Shown: in pieces, positions 1-5,856 of the stretch
Numbering within the stretch: position 1 is the stretch's first letter
How the letters are laid out: every line of letters begins with the position of its first letter
Source of the DNA: Planococcaceae bacterium UBA3370
Lineage (GTDB): Bacteria > Bacillota > Bacilli > Bacillales_A > Planococcaceae
Length of the DNA stretch: 8,884 nucleotides
Assembly (NCBI GenBank): GCA_002360295.1
Contig: DEQI01000267.1
Location: forward strand, 1 to 8,884
Direction of reading: 5' to 3'
The notes under the pieces: model-generated
Told to the model about the DNA's origin: nothing
The model's input: only the letters and a program-made list of their open reading frames with translations
Databases searched by the model: none
Made by a program: the position numbers and the translations under genes

Positions 1-103
1 AATCCCCAAGGAGTCACGCTGGCTCCATTCCAATCCAATCAATAAAAGCTATCATCCTATTGTTAACCCCATCCTTCAGTAATGAACCTTTTTTTTATTT
101 TTT

Positions 104-130
104 TGAAACTTTTTGGATATCCGTTCCGTA
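104..130 (+). promoter_or_regulatory. Candidate ECF-sigma (SigW-like) promoter of hflKC
   Basis: A TGAAAC box at 104-109 is followed by a 17-base, T-rich spacer and CGTA at 127-130. This matches the known Bacillus SigW/ECF pattern, TGAAAC then about 16 bases then CGTA, within one base of spacing. I could not find a good SigA-type -35/-10 pair closer to hflK. The 5' leader would be roughly 55-60 bases. In Bacillus subtilis, SigW responds to envelope stress and drives a flotillin operon encoding other SPFH-family proteins, so control of an SPFH pair by such a sigma factor makes sense. The motif match is seen; activity is inferred. Confidence 0.55.
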
Positions 131-193
131 AGTAAATAGAAAATAAAAAAGTGTTCAATTGTGGATGCTTATACATAATAAGGGGGAAATGAC

Positions 194-1147
194 ATGAGTG
201 TAAAGCGAACTTTATTAACGATCGGCTTAGGGTTATTTGCTATTATAGGTTTAATTGTTGTATTTACTTCATGGTATACGGTGGATGAATCAGAGCAAGC
301 CGTTGTGATTACATTTGGTCGAGCGGATGAAATTATTACTGAATCAGGCTTACATTTTAAGTTACCTTGGCCAGTTCAACATGTGGAAATTCTATCGAAA
401 GAAACATTTAGTTTAGAGTTTGGCTATAAGGAAGGTCCAGATGGCTCGATGGAAGTGTATGATGCTGAAACTAAAATGATAACAGGTGATGAATTCATCG
501 TGTTAACGGATTTAGTTGTACAGTGGAAAATTACTGATCCAAAAAAATATTTATTTAGCTCACAAAATCCGAAAGAAATATTACACAGTGCGACATCAAG
601 TTCAATTCGTTCGATTATCGGTAGCTCTAAAATCGATGACGCTTTAACGGAAGGGAAATCAGAAATCGAAGCAAAAACGCGCGATTTATTAGTAGAACTA
701 GTTGATAAATATGATATTGGCATTAGCGTTTTAGGTGTCAAGCTACAAGATGTAGAATTACCAAATGCAGAGGTTCGTGCGGCATTCACCGCAGTAACAG
801 ATGCACGTGAAATGAAAGAAACAAAACGAAACGAAGCACAAAAATATGAAAATCAACGTATAAGTGAAGTAAAAGGGGAAATCGCAGCTATAAATGCAAA
901 GGCGGAGGGACAAAAGTTTGCGCGTATAGAGCAAGCGCAAGGGGACGTAGCGGTATTTAATAAGCTATATAATGAATACAAAGGTAACAAAGCCATTACA
1001 CGTGAACGTTTAGTTCTTGAAACATTAGAGAATGTACTACCAAATGCGAAAATTTATATTATGAATGACGATGAAGGTAGCACGCTTAAATACTTACCGA
1101 TACAACCTTCGACGACTACGGCTAAAACTGAAGGGAGTGGTAACTAA
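194..1147 (+). CDS. hflK: HflK, SPFH/band-7 modulator of FtsH protease
   Basis: This 317-residue membrane protein should pair with HflC to form the multimeric cage that surrounds and modulates the FtsH AAA protease. It has a very short cytoplasmic start (MSVKR), one membrane anchor at about residues 7-27, then a band-7/SPFH domain at about 28-200. HflK rather than HflC is indicated by the TGDE segment near 97-100, the DDALTEG segment near 148-154, LQDVELP near 184-190, the charged coiled-coil at about 200-260, the ITRERLVLETLENVL block near 268-282, and the C-terminal LKYLPI. The ATG at 194 has a strong AAGGGGG ribosome site 7 bases upstream. The stop overlaps the hflC start by one base. E. 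coli HflK carries a long N-terminal cytoplasmic tail that is missing here. No ftsH or hflX is adjacent. Identity rests on remembered family motifs and partner order. Confidence 0.9.
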   Translation: MSVKRTLLTIGLGLFAIIGLIVVFTSWYTVDESEQAVVITFGRADEIITESGLHFKLPWPVQHVEILSKETFSLEFGYKEGPDGSMEVYDAETKMITGDEFIVLTDLVVQWKITDPKKYLFSSQNPKEILHSATSSSIRSIIGSSKIDDALTEGKSEIEAKTRDLLVELVDKYDIGISVLGVKLQDVELPNAEVRAAFTAVTDAREMKETKRNEAQKYENQRISEVKGEIAAINAKAEGQKFARIEQAQGDVAVFNKLYNEYKGNKAITRERLVLETLENVLPNAKIYIMNDDEGSTLKYLPIQPSTTTAKTEGSGN

Positions 1148-2175
1148 TGAGTAATAATAATTTTGACGGTGAGTTAGAAAAATTCATAAAAAATTTATTT
1201 AAGGATAAAAACAAAAAAAGCAAAAACATAGTGAATATGGAGCCAAATTCATCTACGCCAAAAAAGCCGAAAAAGGAAAAGAAGCCCGTTAATACGCGTC
1301 AATGGGTAACTTCTGGTATTCTCATAACTGCAATCTTTGCAATTATGGTTATAGTTATTGCGAATCTATATGTCGTAAAAGAAAGCGAATTTAAAGTAGT
1401 TCGTCAGTTCGGTGAAGTGGTTAAATATGAGCGTGAACCTGGCCTCCACATGAAAGTACCATTCATCCAAAGTGTAACGACTTTACCGAAAAATTTAATG
1501 ACGTATGATATGACGGAGGAAGAAATAAATACGAAAGATAAAAAACGAATTATTATTGATAACTATGCAGTTTGGCGTGTTGTGGATCCGAAAGCATTAA
1601 TTTCCAATGCTGGTACATTACAAAATGCTGAGCGACGTATGAGTGAATTTATTTATTCAGTTATTCGTTCTGAACTAGGTAAATTACCATATGGTGAAAT
1701 TATTGATGATGAAAATTCATCGCGTGGTAATATTAATGACAGTATTACGGAAAAGGTTAATGAGTTATTATCTAATGATAATTACGGTATTGAAGTAGTT
1801 GATGTACGGATTCGTCGTACAGATTTACCGCCGGAAAATGAGCAAGCCATTTATAATCGAATGATCTCGGAACGTGAAAAAACAGCGCAAACTTATTTAT
1901 CTGAAGGGGATGCGGATAAGCGTCGTATTGAAGCGGAGACAGATCAAGAAGTTCAGCAGCTACTAGCAACAGCAAATAAAGACGCTTCACTCATTCAAGC
2001 TCAAGGGGAAGCAGAGGCAGCGAAAATTTATAATGAAGCCTTCTCAAAAGATCCAGAATTCTACTCACTGTACCGTACATTAGAGTCATATAAGAAAACG
2101 ATTGGAGAGGATACGATGATTATTTTACCATCTGATTCTCCATATGCGAAAATACTATCGGGTTATATTGACTAA
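1147..2175 (+). CDS. hflC: HflC, SPFH/band-7 partner of HflK
   Basis: This 342-residue protein is the expected partner of HflK in the complex regulating FtsH. A cytoplasmic N-terminal tail of about 50 residues, rich in lysine (KKPKKEKK near 39-46), precedes one membrane segment at about 54-74. The SPFH domain follows, with GLHMKVPFIQSV near 99-110, VWRVVDP near 142-148, IRSELGKL near 173-180 and YGIEVVDVRIRRTDLP near 213-228. A coiled-coil region with EREKTAQ and QAQGEAEAAK leads to the HflC-typical end, where FSKDPEFYSLYRTLESY (about 299-315) precedes a hydrophobic IILPSDSPYAK segment. The start is translationally coupled: the A of the hflK stop TAA is the first base of the ATG, with a GGGAG ribosome site about 9 bases upstream. 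The long basic tail is unusual for HflC, which normally starts almost directly with its membrane segment. It also lacks the insertion near residue 190-215 seen in E. coli HflC. Confidence 0.9.
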   Translation: MSNNNFDGELEKFIKNLFKDKNKKSKNIVNMEPNSSTPKKPKKEKKPVNTRQWVTSGILITAIFAIMVIVIANLYVVKESEFKVVRQFGEVVKYEREPGLHMKVPFIQSVTTLPKNLMTYDMTEEEINTKDKKRIIIDNYAVWRVVDPKALISNAGTLQNAERRMSEFIYSVIRSELGKLPYGEIIDDENSSRGNINDSITEKVNELLSNDNYGIEVVDVRIRRTDLPPENEQAIYNRMISEREKTAQTYLSEGDADKRRIEAETDQEVQQLLATANKDASLIQAQGEAEAAKIYNEAFSKDPEFYSLYRTLESYKKTIGEDTMIILPSDSPYAKILSGYID

Positions 2176-2200
2176 TAAAAAAAATCTAATAACTATTTTG

Positions 2201-2239
2201 AGTGTAGATATTGTCATTTGACTTTACCTACACTTTTTT
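2201..2239 (+). terminator. Rho-independent terminator after hflC
   Basis: AGTGTAG at 2201-2207 pairs perfectly with CTACACT at 2228-2234, and six T's run to 2239 (the last stem T included). The 20-base loop is long but contains a small internal GTCA/TGAC hairpin. It lies 25 bases after the hflC stop, closing the hflKC unit. The stem is only 7 bp, so efficiency is uncertain. Confidence 0.7.
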
Positions 2240-2293
2240 GGTGTGTCTAGTTTATATTGAATATTTTAGGAAATCTATTGGTAAAATATATTA

Positions 2294-2322
2294 CTTTGAA
2301 TTAGTATAATTGCTGTTATAAT
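2294..2322 (+). promoter_or_regulatory. Extended -10 SigA promoter for the small membrane protein
   Basis: A perfect TATAAT at 2317-2322 is preceded by TG at 2314-2315, giving the extended -10 pattern TGnTATAAT. The -35 is weak: CTTTGA or TTGAAT at 2294-2301, with a 15-17 base spacer depending on the register. Start of transcription would fall near 2329, about 27 bases before the ATG. This makes the downstream gene a separate unit from hflKC. Confidence 0.65.
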
Positions 2323-2355
2323 AGTCTATGAAACTTTCAGAAGAGGTGAGAGGAC

Positions 2356-2787
2356 ATGAGTAAATGGATTCAAAATACATTGCTAGCTTTTATAATGGCA
2401 ACTTCAGTTACTGCATTGTTTCAATCGACTAATTTTACTTGGATGAAAGCAAGTATTTATCATATACCGGTGTTATTTATTGTATTCATGTTTGCGGGCT
2501 TTTTTATTGCAGAAGATGTTCGAAACTCGTTCAAAAAAGTATTTTGGTATGAGAAAAGAAAGGATAAACGCCCGATTTGGCAAGTTGGCATCGGGATGCT
2601 TTTTTATTTTGCGCAAGTAGGCTTTGTAGAAGTATTTGCACGAGGATTGATGACATTTAATTTAGGAGGCATGCCTTTATACTTAGTATTTAGTTTTTTA
2701 AATGCGTTTTTATTAACAGTCATATATGAAGAAATTTTTTATAAAAAGGATCGAAAAGCCCCCACTAACTTTAAAATCAAAAACTAA
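2356..2787 (+). CDS. Small four-helix membrane protein of unknown function
   Basis: I do not recognise this 143-residue protein. Its hydrophobic profile suggests four membrane segments at about residues 6-23, 35-52, 75-95 and 106-126, with basic loops (EKRKDKRP near 66-73 and KKDRK near 130-134). Under the positive-inside rule, both of these basic stretches and the N-terminus would be cytoplasmic. Acidic residues fall at the membrane edges: AED near 52-54, E92 and EE near 125-126. No enzyme, transporter or two-component motif is visible. The start is convincing: GAGGTGA lies 5 bases before the ATG, with an extended -10 promoter upstream. It stands alone between the hflC terminator and the methionine promoter. 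No robust terminator follows it, so its transcript may run into the SAM riboswitch. Coding reality is likely from promoter, ribosome site and uninterrupted membrane-protein pattern; function is unknown. Confidence 0.8.
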   Translation: MSKWIQNTLLAFIMATSVTALFQSTNFTWMKASIYHIPVLFIVFMFAGFFIAEDVRNSFKKVFWYEKRKDKRPIWQVGIGMLFYFAQVGFVEVFARGLMTFNLGGMPLYLVFSFLNAFLLTVIYEEIFYKKDRKAPTNFKIKN

Positions 2788-2854
2788 TATAATTGTATTT
2801 GAGTATGGAATATGTGCGTATTTTCAAAAAAATCTTTAATTTTTAATAATATGA

Positions 2855-2883
2855 TTGACAACTAGTTTGCTAAGGGGTAAAGT
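2855..2883 (+). promoter_or_regulatory. SigA promoter of the SAM-controlled methionine operon
   Basis: A consensus TTGACA at 2855-2860 is separated by exactly 17 bases from TAAAGT at 2878-2883, a 4-of-6 match to TATAAT. Transcription would begin around 2890, about 30 bases before the riboswitch aptamer. This is the only good promoter between the small membrane gene and metN. Confidence 0.75.
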
Positions 2884-2920
2884 AATAAACAATTAATCAA
2901 ACAAATTTAATAAGTCAAAA

Positions 2921-3019
2921 TCTTATCAAGAGAGATGGAGGGACAGGCCCTTTGAAGTCTCGGCAACAGCAATTTTGCAATGTGCCAAATCCTGCAAGCA
3001 TAAGGCTTGGAAGATGAGA
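2921..3019 (+). promoter_or_regulatory. SAM-I (S-box) riboswitch aptamer
   Basis: This is a full S-box aptamer that binds S-adenosylmethionine and turns the downstream genes off. P1 pairs TCTTATC (2921-2927) with GATGAGA (3013-3019). P2 pairs GAGA (2932-2935) with TCTC (2958-2961), then GGG (2940-2942) with CCC (2948-2950). P3 is GCAA (2969-2972) with TTGC (2975-2978). P4 is CAAGC (2995-2999) with GCTTG (3005-3009). The conserved family strings ATCAAGAGAG, CTCGGCAAC, GTGCCAAATCC and TTGGAAGATGAGAG are all present. The known loop-2 pseudoknot is preserved as CAGG (2944-2947) with CCTG (2991-2994). That is a compensated version of the CUGG/CCAG pair of the B. subtilis yitJ aptamer as I recall it. 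Confidence 0.97.
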
Positions 3020-3064
3020 GAATAGTGCTTTTCTATGTGAAAACCTTTATTTCTTATTCTTTCA
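3015..3064 (+). promoter_or_regulatory. Antiterminator helix of the SAM riboswitch
   Basis: Bases 3015-3025 (3' arm of P1 and the next few bases) can pair with 3054-3064, the loop and upper stem of the terminator. This gives about 11 bp with two G-U pairs. The helix excludes both closed P1 and the upper part of the terminator, as needed for an S-box switch. Low SAM would favour this helix and read-through into metN; bound SAM would hold P1 shut and release the terminator. The pairing is read from the sequence; its use is inferred from the family. Confidence 0.7.
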
Positions 3065-3082
3065 AGAAATAAAGGTTTTTTT
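3040..3082 (+). terminator. SAM-dependent intrinsic terminator
   Basis: AAACCTTTATTTCTT at 3041-3055 pairs perfectly with 3064-3078, and A3040/T3079 adds a 16th pair. The loop has 8 bases (3056-3063) and a run of seven T's spans 3076-3082. It lies 21 bases after the aptamer, the usual expression platform for S-box control, and would also attenuate any transcript arriving from the upstream small membrane gene. Confidence 0.95.
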
Positions 3083-3102
3083 ATTTGTTAGATAAGATTG
3101 TT

Positions 3103-3155
3103 AGGGCAGTGGCTAGCTCCAATGCTTGTCGGGCTAAGTAGGGTGCTTGTGCCTT
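3103..3155. repeat. Possible eroded Bacillaceae intergenic repeat in the metN leader
   Basis: Between the riboswitch terminator and metN lies a patch richer in G and C than the DNA around it. Its blocks GTGGCTAGCTCCA (3110-3122) and ATGCTTGTCGGG (3122-3133), followed by GTGCTTGTGCCTTTT (3143-3157), resemble the two ends of an abundant non-coding repeat that I remember from several Bacillaceae. In that repeat, GTGGCTAGCTCCAGCGC is followed much later by GCTTGTCGGGGCTGA and GGCGCTTGCGCTTTT. Here the middle would be missing. The outer bases AGGGCA (3103-3108) and TGCCTT (3150-3155) can pair, and GCAGTGG/CCAATGC (3106-3112/3119-3125) form a hairpin with one mismatch. The family link is from memory and was not searched. 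Confidence 0.45.
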
Positions 3156-3203
3156 TTAATTACTATAAAACATACATATTTGATGGGGAAAGTAGGTTTT
3201 AAT

Positions 3204-4229
3204 ATGATTGAATTTTTGAATGTTTCGAAAAGCTTCGAAACACCAAAGCGAGAGGTTCACGCTGTTAAAAATGTATCTCTTACGGTTAATAAAGGAGATA
3301 TTTTTGGGGTAATCGGCTTTAGTGGAGCTGGGAAAAGCACGTTACTTCGACTAGTGAATTTACTTGAAAAACCAACTGAAGGAATTGTGAAAGTGAATGG
3401 TACTGATTTAGCGACGCTTTCAAGTAAAGAACTTCGTACATTACGAAGAAGAATCGGCATGATTTTTCAAAATTTTAATTTATTCACTTCGAGAACGGTT
3501 GCGGGGAATATCGGGTATCCATTAAAGCTTGAGGGTCTTCCGAAAGCTGAAATTGACCGTAAAACGAAGGAACTATTATCATTTGTTGGTTTGTCAGATA
3601 AAGCAAATGATTATCCGGAGCAGCTGTCAGGTGGACAAAAGCAACGCGTAGGTATTGCAAGAGCTCTTGCCACGTCACCAGATATATTAATTTGTGATGA
3701 AGCTACATCGGCGCTTGATCCTGAAACGACAGCTGATATTTTAAAACTTTTAAAACGTGTCAATGAAGAGTTTGGAATTACCGTTTTACTTATTACACAT
3801 GAAATGAATGTGATTCAAACGATTTGCAACCGTGTAGCAGTAATGGAGCAAGGAGAAGTGATTGAATCAGGTGAAGTGTTTGAAGTGTTTACACAACCAA
3901 AACATGAGACAACTAGACGTTTTATACAATCAGTTCATCAAGATATTCCTTCAAAAGAAGTACTGCAAGAATGGCATGGACATGGTAAACAACATTTGTA
4001 CCGTGTGCTATTTAAAGGCGCAGTAACAAATAATCCATTACTTTCAGAAGTAACGCAAAAACATAGTGTACATTTTAATATTGTTTATGGATCTGTAAGA
4101 GAAATTCAGCAACAGCTATTCGGAAATTTAGTTGTGTCATTTGCTGGTCAGCCAGAAGATGTGAAAAAAGTGATTGAAGAGTTATCGCAAAAAGTAAATA
4201 TTGAGGAGGTTTTAACGGATGAAGGTTGA
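3204..4229 (+). CDS. metN: MetN, ATPase of the methionine ABC importer
   Basis: The cytoplasmic ATPase subunit of the MetNIQ importer hydrolyses ATP to drive uptake of methionine. From the ATG at 3204 the protein has 341 residues, a normal length for MetN. Visible motifs in order: Walker A GFSGAGKST (38-46), Q-loop Q89, signature LSGGQ (141-145), Walker B ILICDE (161-166) and switch H199. A C-terminal NIL domain at about 265-338 is, in this family, the regulatory site where cytoplasmic methionine inhibits transport. I chose 3204 because the protein then starts MIEFLNVSK, as MetN proteins do, and AAGTAGG lies 8 bases upstream. An in-frame TTG at 3147 would add 19 unconserved residues without a ribosome site and would overlap the repeat-like patch. 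Expression should be controlled by the SAM riboswitch upstream. The 3' end overlaps metI by 11 bases. Confidence 0.96.
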   Translation: MIEFLNVSKSFETPKREVHAVKNVSLTVNKGDIFGVIGFSGAGKSTLLRLVNLLEKPTEGIVKVNGTDLATLSSKELRTLRRRIGMIFQNFNLFTSRTVAGNIGYPLKLEGLPKAEIDRKTKELLSFVGLSDKANDYPEQLSGGQKQRVGIARALATSPDILICDEATSALDPETTADILKLLKRVNEEFGITVLLITHEMNVIQTICNRVAVMEQGEVIESGEVFEVFTQPKHETTRRFIQSVHQDIPSKEVLQEWHGHGKQHLYRVLFKGAVTNNPLLSEVTQKHSVHFNIVYGSVREIQQQLFGNLVVSFAGQPEDVKKVIEELSQKVNIEEVLTDEG

Positions 4230-4881
4230 TTGGACAACATTTTGGCCAAGAATTGTGGAGGCAACAGGTGAAACGCTCTTCATGGTGATATTGACGCTTG
4301 TTTTCGGCTCAATTCTCGGTATAACAATAGGATTACTTTTATTTGTGACAAGAGAAAATAATATATTAGAAAGTAAAATAACATTTAATTTATTAAATCT
4401 ATTTATAAATATTATACGCCCTATCCCGTTCATTATTTTCCTAGTAGCGATTTCGCCTTTAACGCGAATGGTGATGGGGACAACAATAGGAACGACAGCA
4501 GCCATATTCCCTATGACGATAGCGGCGGCATTTGGGATTGCGAGGGTTGTGGAAAATAACTTGATTAGCATCGATCCAGGTGTTATAGAAGCTGCGAAAG
4601 CAATGGGAGCAAGTCCTTTCCAAATTGTATTTACAGTACTTATTCCAGAAGCTCTTGGTCCACTTATTTTAGGTTTAACGTTTGTCACAATAAGCTTAAT
4701 TGACTTCTCAGCAGTTGCAGGGACTGTTGGAGGTGGCGGTCTTGGACATGTTGCGATTACTTACGGTTACCAGCGTTTTGATGGCAGTGTCATGATTGTG
4801 ACAGTTGTCATATTAATTGTTCTTGTGCAATTAGCGCAGTGGTTAGGAAATGCATTATCGAAAAAAATATTAAGACGATAG
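4219..4881 (+). CDS. metI: MetI, permease of the methionine ABC importer
   Basis: This 220-residue inner-membrane subunit forms the translocation channel, probably as a dimer bound by two MetN subunits. Hydrophobic segments lie at about 17-43, 60-80, 87-110, 145-165 and 190-210, consistent with the five helices of MetI. The cytoplasmic EAA loop that docks on MetN is clear: EAAKAMGASPFQIVFTVLIP at 124-143. The GTVGGGGLGHVAI segment (168-180) is typical of methionine permeases. The ATG lies 9 bases after a strong GAGGAGG ribosome site located inside metN, and the two genes overlap by 11 bases, so translation is probably coupled. Bacillus subtilis calls the equivalent gene metP. A spurious 158-codon frame exists on the other strand. 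Confidence 0.96.
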   Translation: MKVDWTTFWPRIVEATGETLFMVILTLVFGSILGITIGLLLFVTRENNILESKITFNLLNLFINIIRPIPFIIFLVAISPLTRMVMGTTIGTTAAIFPMTIAAAFGIARVVENNLISIDPGVIEAAKAMGASPFQIVFTVLIPEALGPLILGLTFVTISLIDFSAVAGTVGGGGLGHVAITYGYQRFDGSVMIVTVVILIVLVQLAQWLGNALSKKILRR

Positions 4882-4894
4882 GAGAGTTTTAACT

Positions 4895-5764
4895 ATGAAA
4901 AAGCTATTATTATTAATTGTCACAGCACTAGCTGCCATTGCATTAGCAGCATGTGGTAGTGATGACGCGAAAAATGCTGAAGCATCAAAAGTAATAAAAA
5001 TCGGTGTAAATGGGGCGGATGGTGCCCAATGGCCAATCTTAAAAGAAAAATTAGCTAAAGAAGGTATTGAAATTGAGTTAGTGGAATTTGCAGACTATAC
5101 ATTGCCGAACACAGCGCTAGCTCAAGGTGAAATTGATTTAAATGCCTTCCAGCATATTTCTTTCTTAGCGTCTTATGTAGAGGAAAGTGGGAATGATCTT
5201 GTACCAATCGGTTCAACTGTATTTGCACCACTTGGAGTATATTCAGAAAAAATTAAAGATATTAGTGACATTAAAAAAGGGGATAAAATAGCAATTCCGG
5301 ATGATCCGACAAACCAAGCACGTGCTTTACGTTTACTAGAATCAGCAGGTTTTATTCAATTAGCGGATGACTTTGGGCTTTTTGGGGATCCATCAAAAAT
5401 TACAGAAAACCGTTTGAATTTAGACATTATTCCTATGGTAGCCCAACAAACACCACACGTATTACCAGATGTTACGGCCGCTATTATTAATAACGGCTTT
5501 GCAGGTCAAGCGGGACTTTCTCCAGGTGAGGACCCAATTTATCGTGAATTAGGTGAGGACGATAACGTATTCCCTTATGTCAATATTATTGCGGCACGTG
5601 CTGAAGATAAAGAAAATGAAACGTATCGAAAAATTGTTGAAATGTACCAATCAGAAGATATTGAGAAAGCCATTACTGAAGATACAAAGGGTGGTCAATC
5701 TCTAGTTGTTCTAACCGATGAACAATTACAAACAACCTTTGAGGATTTAAAAAATCAAAAATAA
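4895..5764 (+). CDS. metQ: MetQ, methionine-binding lipoprotein
   Basis: The extracellular substrate-binding lipoprotein of the importer has 289 residues. A short basic start (MKK) and hydrophobic stretch lead to the lipobox LAAC, with lipidated cysteine at residue 20. The NlpA/MetQ family pattern follows: IGVNGADGAQWPILK (35-49), FADYTLPNTALAQGEIDLNAF (65-85) and QHISFLASY (86-94), then an alanine-rich NQARALRLLE helix, and NNGFAGQAGLSPGEDPIYRE in the second lobe. An AGGAGAG ribosome site begins at 4880 inside the metI stop. Only 13 bases separate metI and metQ. Methionine as ligand is inferred from S-box control and operon content; some MetQ relatives also bind D-methionine or methionine peptides. 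No terminator follows directly, so reading through to the M20 gene is likely. Confidence 0.95.
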   Translation: MKKLLLLIVTALAAIALAACGSDDAKNAEASKVIKIGVNGADGAQWPILKEKLAKEGIEIELVEFADYTLPNTALAQGEIDLNAFQHISFLASYVEESGNDLVPIGSTVFAPLGVYSEKIKDISDIKKGDKIAIPDDPTNQARALRLLESAGFIQLADDFGLFGDPSKITENRLNLDIIPMVAQQTPHVLPDVTAAIINNGFAGQAGLSPGEDPIYRELGEDDNVFPYVNIIAARAEDKENETYRKIVEMYQSEDIEKAITEDTKGGQSLVVLTDEQLQTTFEDLKNQK

Positions 5765-5856
5765 CTAGATGGTTTTGATGACGGTCGGGACTAATTTTAG
5801 GACGATAGGAAGAGGCCTACTCACTGGATTTGCATACAAGTTACCCGACCTTCATT
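5754..5856 (+). other. Structured spacer between metQ and the M20 gene
   Basis: The 139-base gap is unusually long for this tightly packed operon. GGTCGGG (5783-5789) pairs perfectly with CCCGACC (5844-5850). Extending outward with one C-T mismatch, GATGA (5777-5781) pairs with TCATT (5852-5856), giving about 12 pairs around a 54-base loop. A second helix, ATCAAAA (5754-5760) with TTTTGAT (5773-5779), shares bases 5777-5779, so the two cannot form fully together. Neither is followed by a T run, so this is not a normal terminator. I do not recognise a known riboswitch or T-box motif. It could be an mRNA processing or stability element, a regulatory leader, or the relic of a lost gene. Confidence 0.45.

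Noticed and set aside
1..45. Frame 1 is open from the left edge to TAA at 43-45 and could be the end of an upstream + strand gene.
   Set aside because: Only 14 codons, no recognisable family ending, and other frames are open for similar or longer stretches, so no gene call is supportable.
424..789. Open frame of 121 codons on the - strand inside hflK.
   Set aside because: Lies wholly inside a well-supported SPFH gene and shows no motif or start signals.
2788..2850. Terminator after the small membrane gene, using the A run at 2825-2831 and T run near 2840-2845.
   Set aside because: Only A-T pairs of about 5 bp could form; there is no GC-containing stem.
3147..3203. Upstream TTG start for metN adding 19 residues.
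   Set aside because: No ribosome binding site, not conserved in MetN style, and it would translate the repeat-like leader. The ATG at 3204 gives the usual 341-residue protein.
4212..4688. Open frame of 158 codons on the - strand inside metI.
   Set aside because: Shadow of metI, whose EAA motif, coupled start and operon position are unambiguous; the antisense frame has no ribosome site or family pattern.
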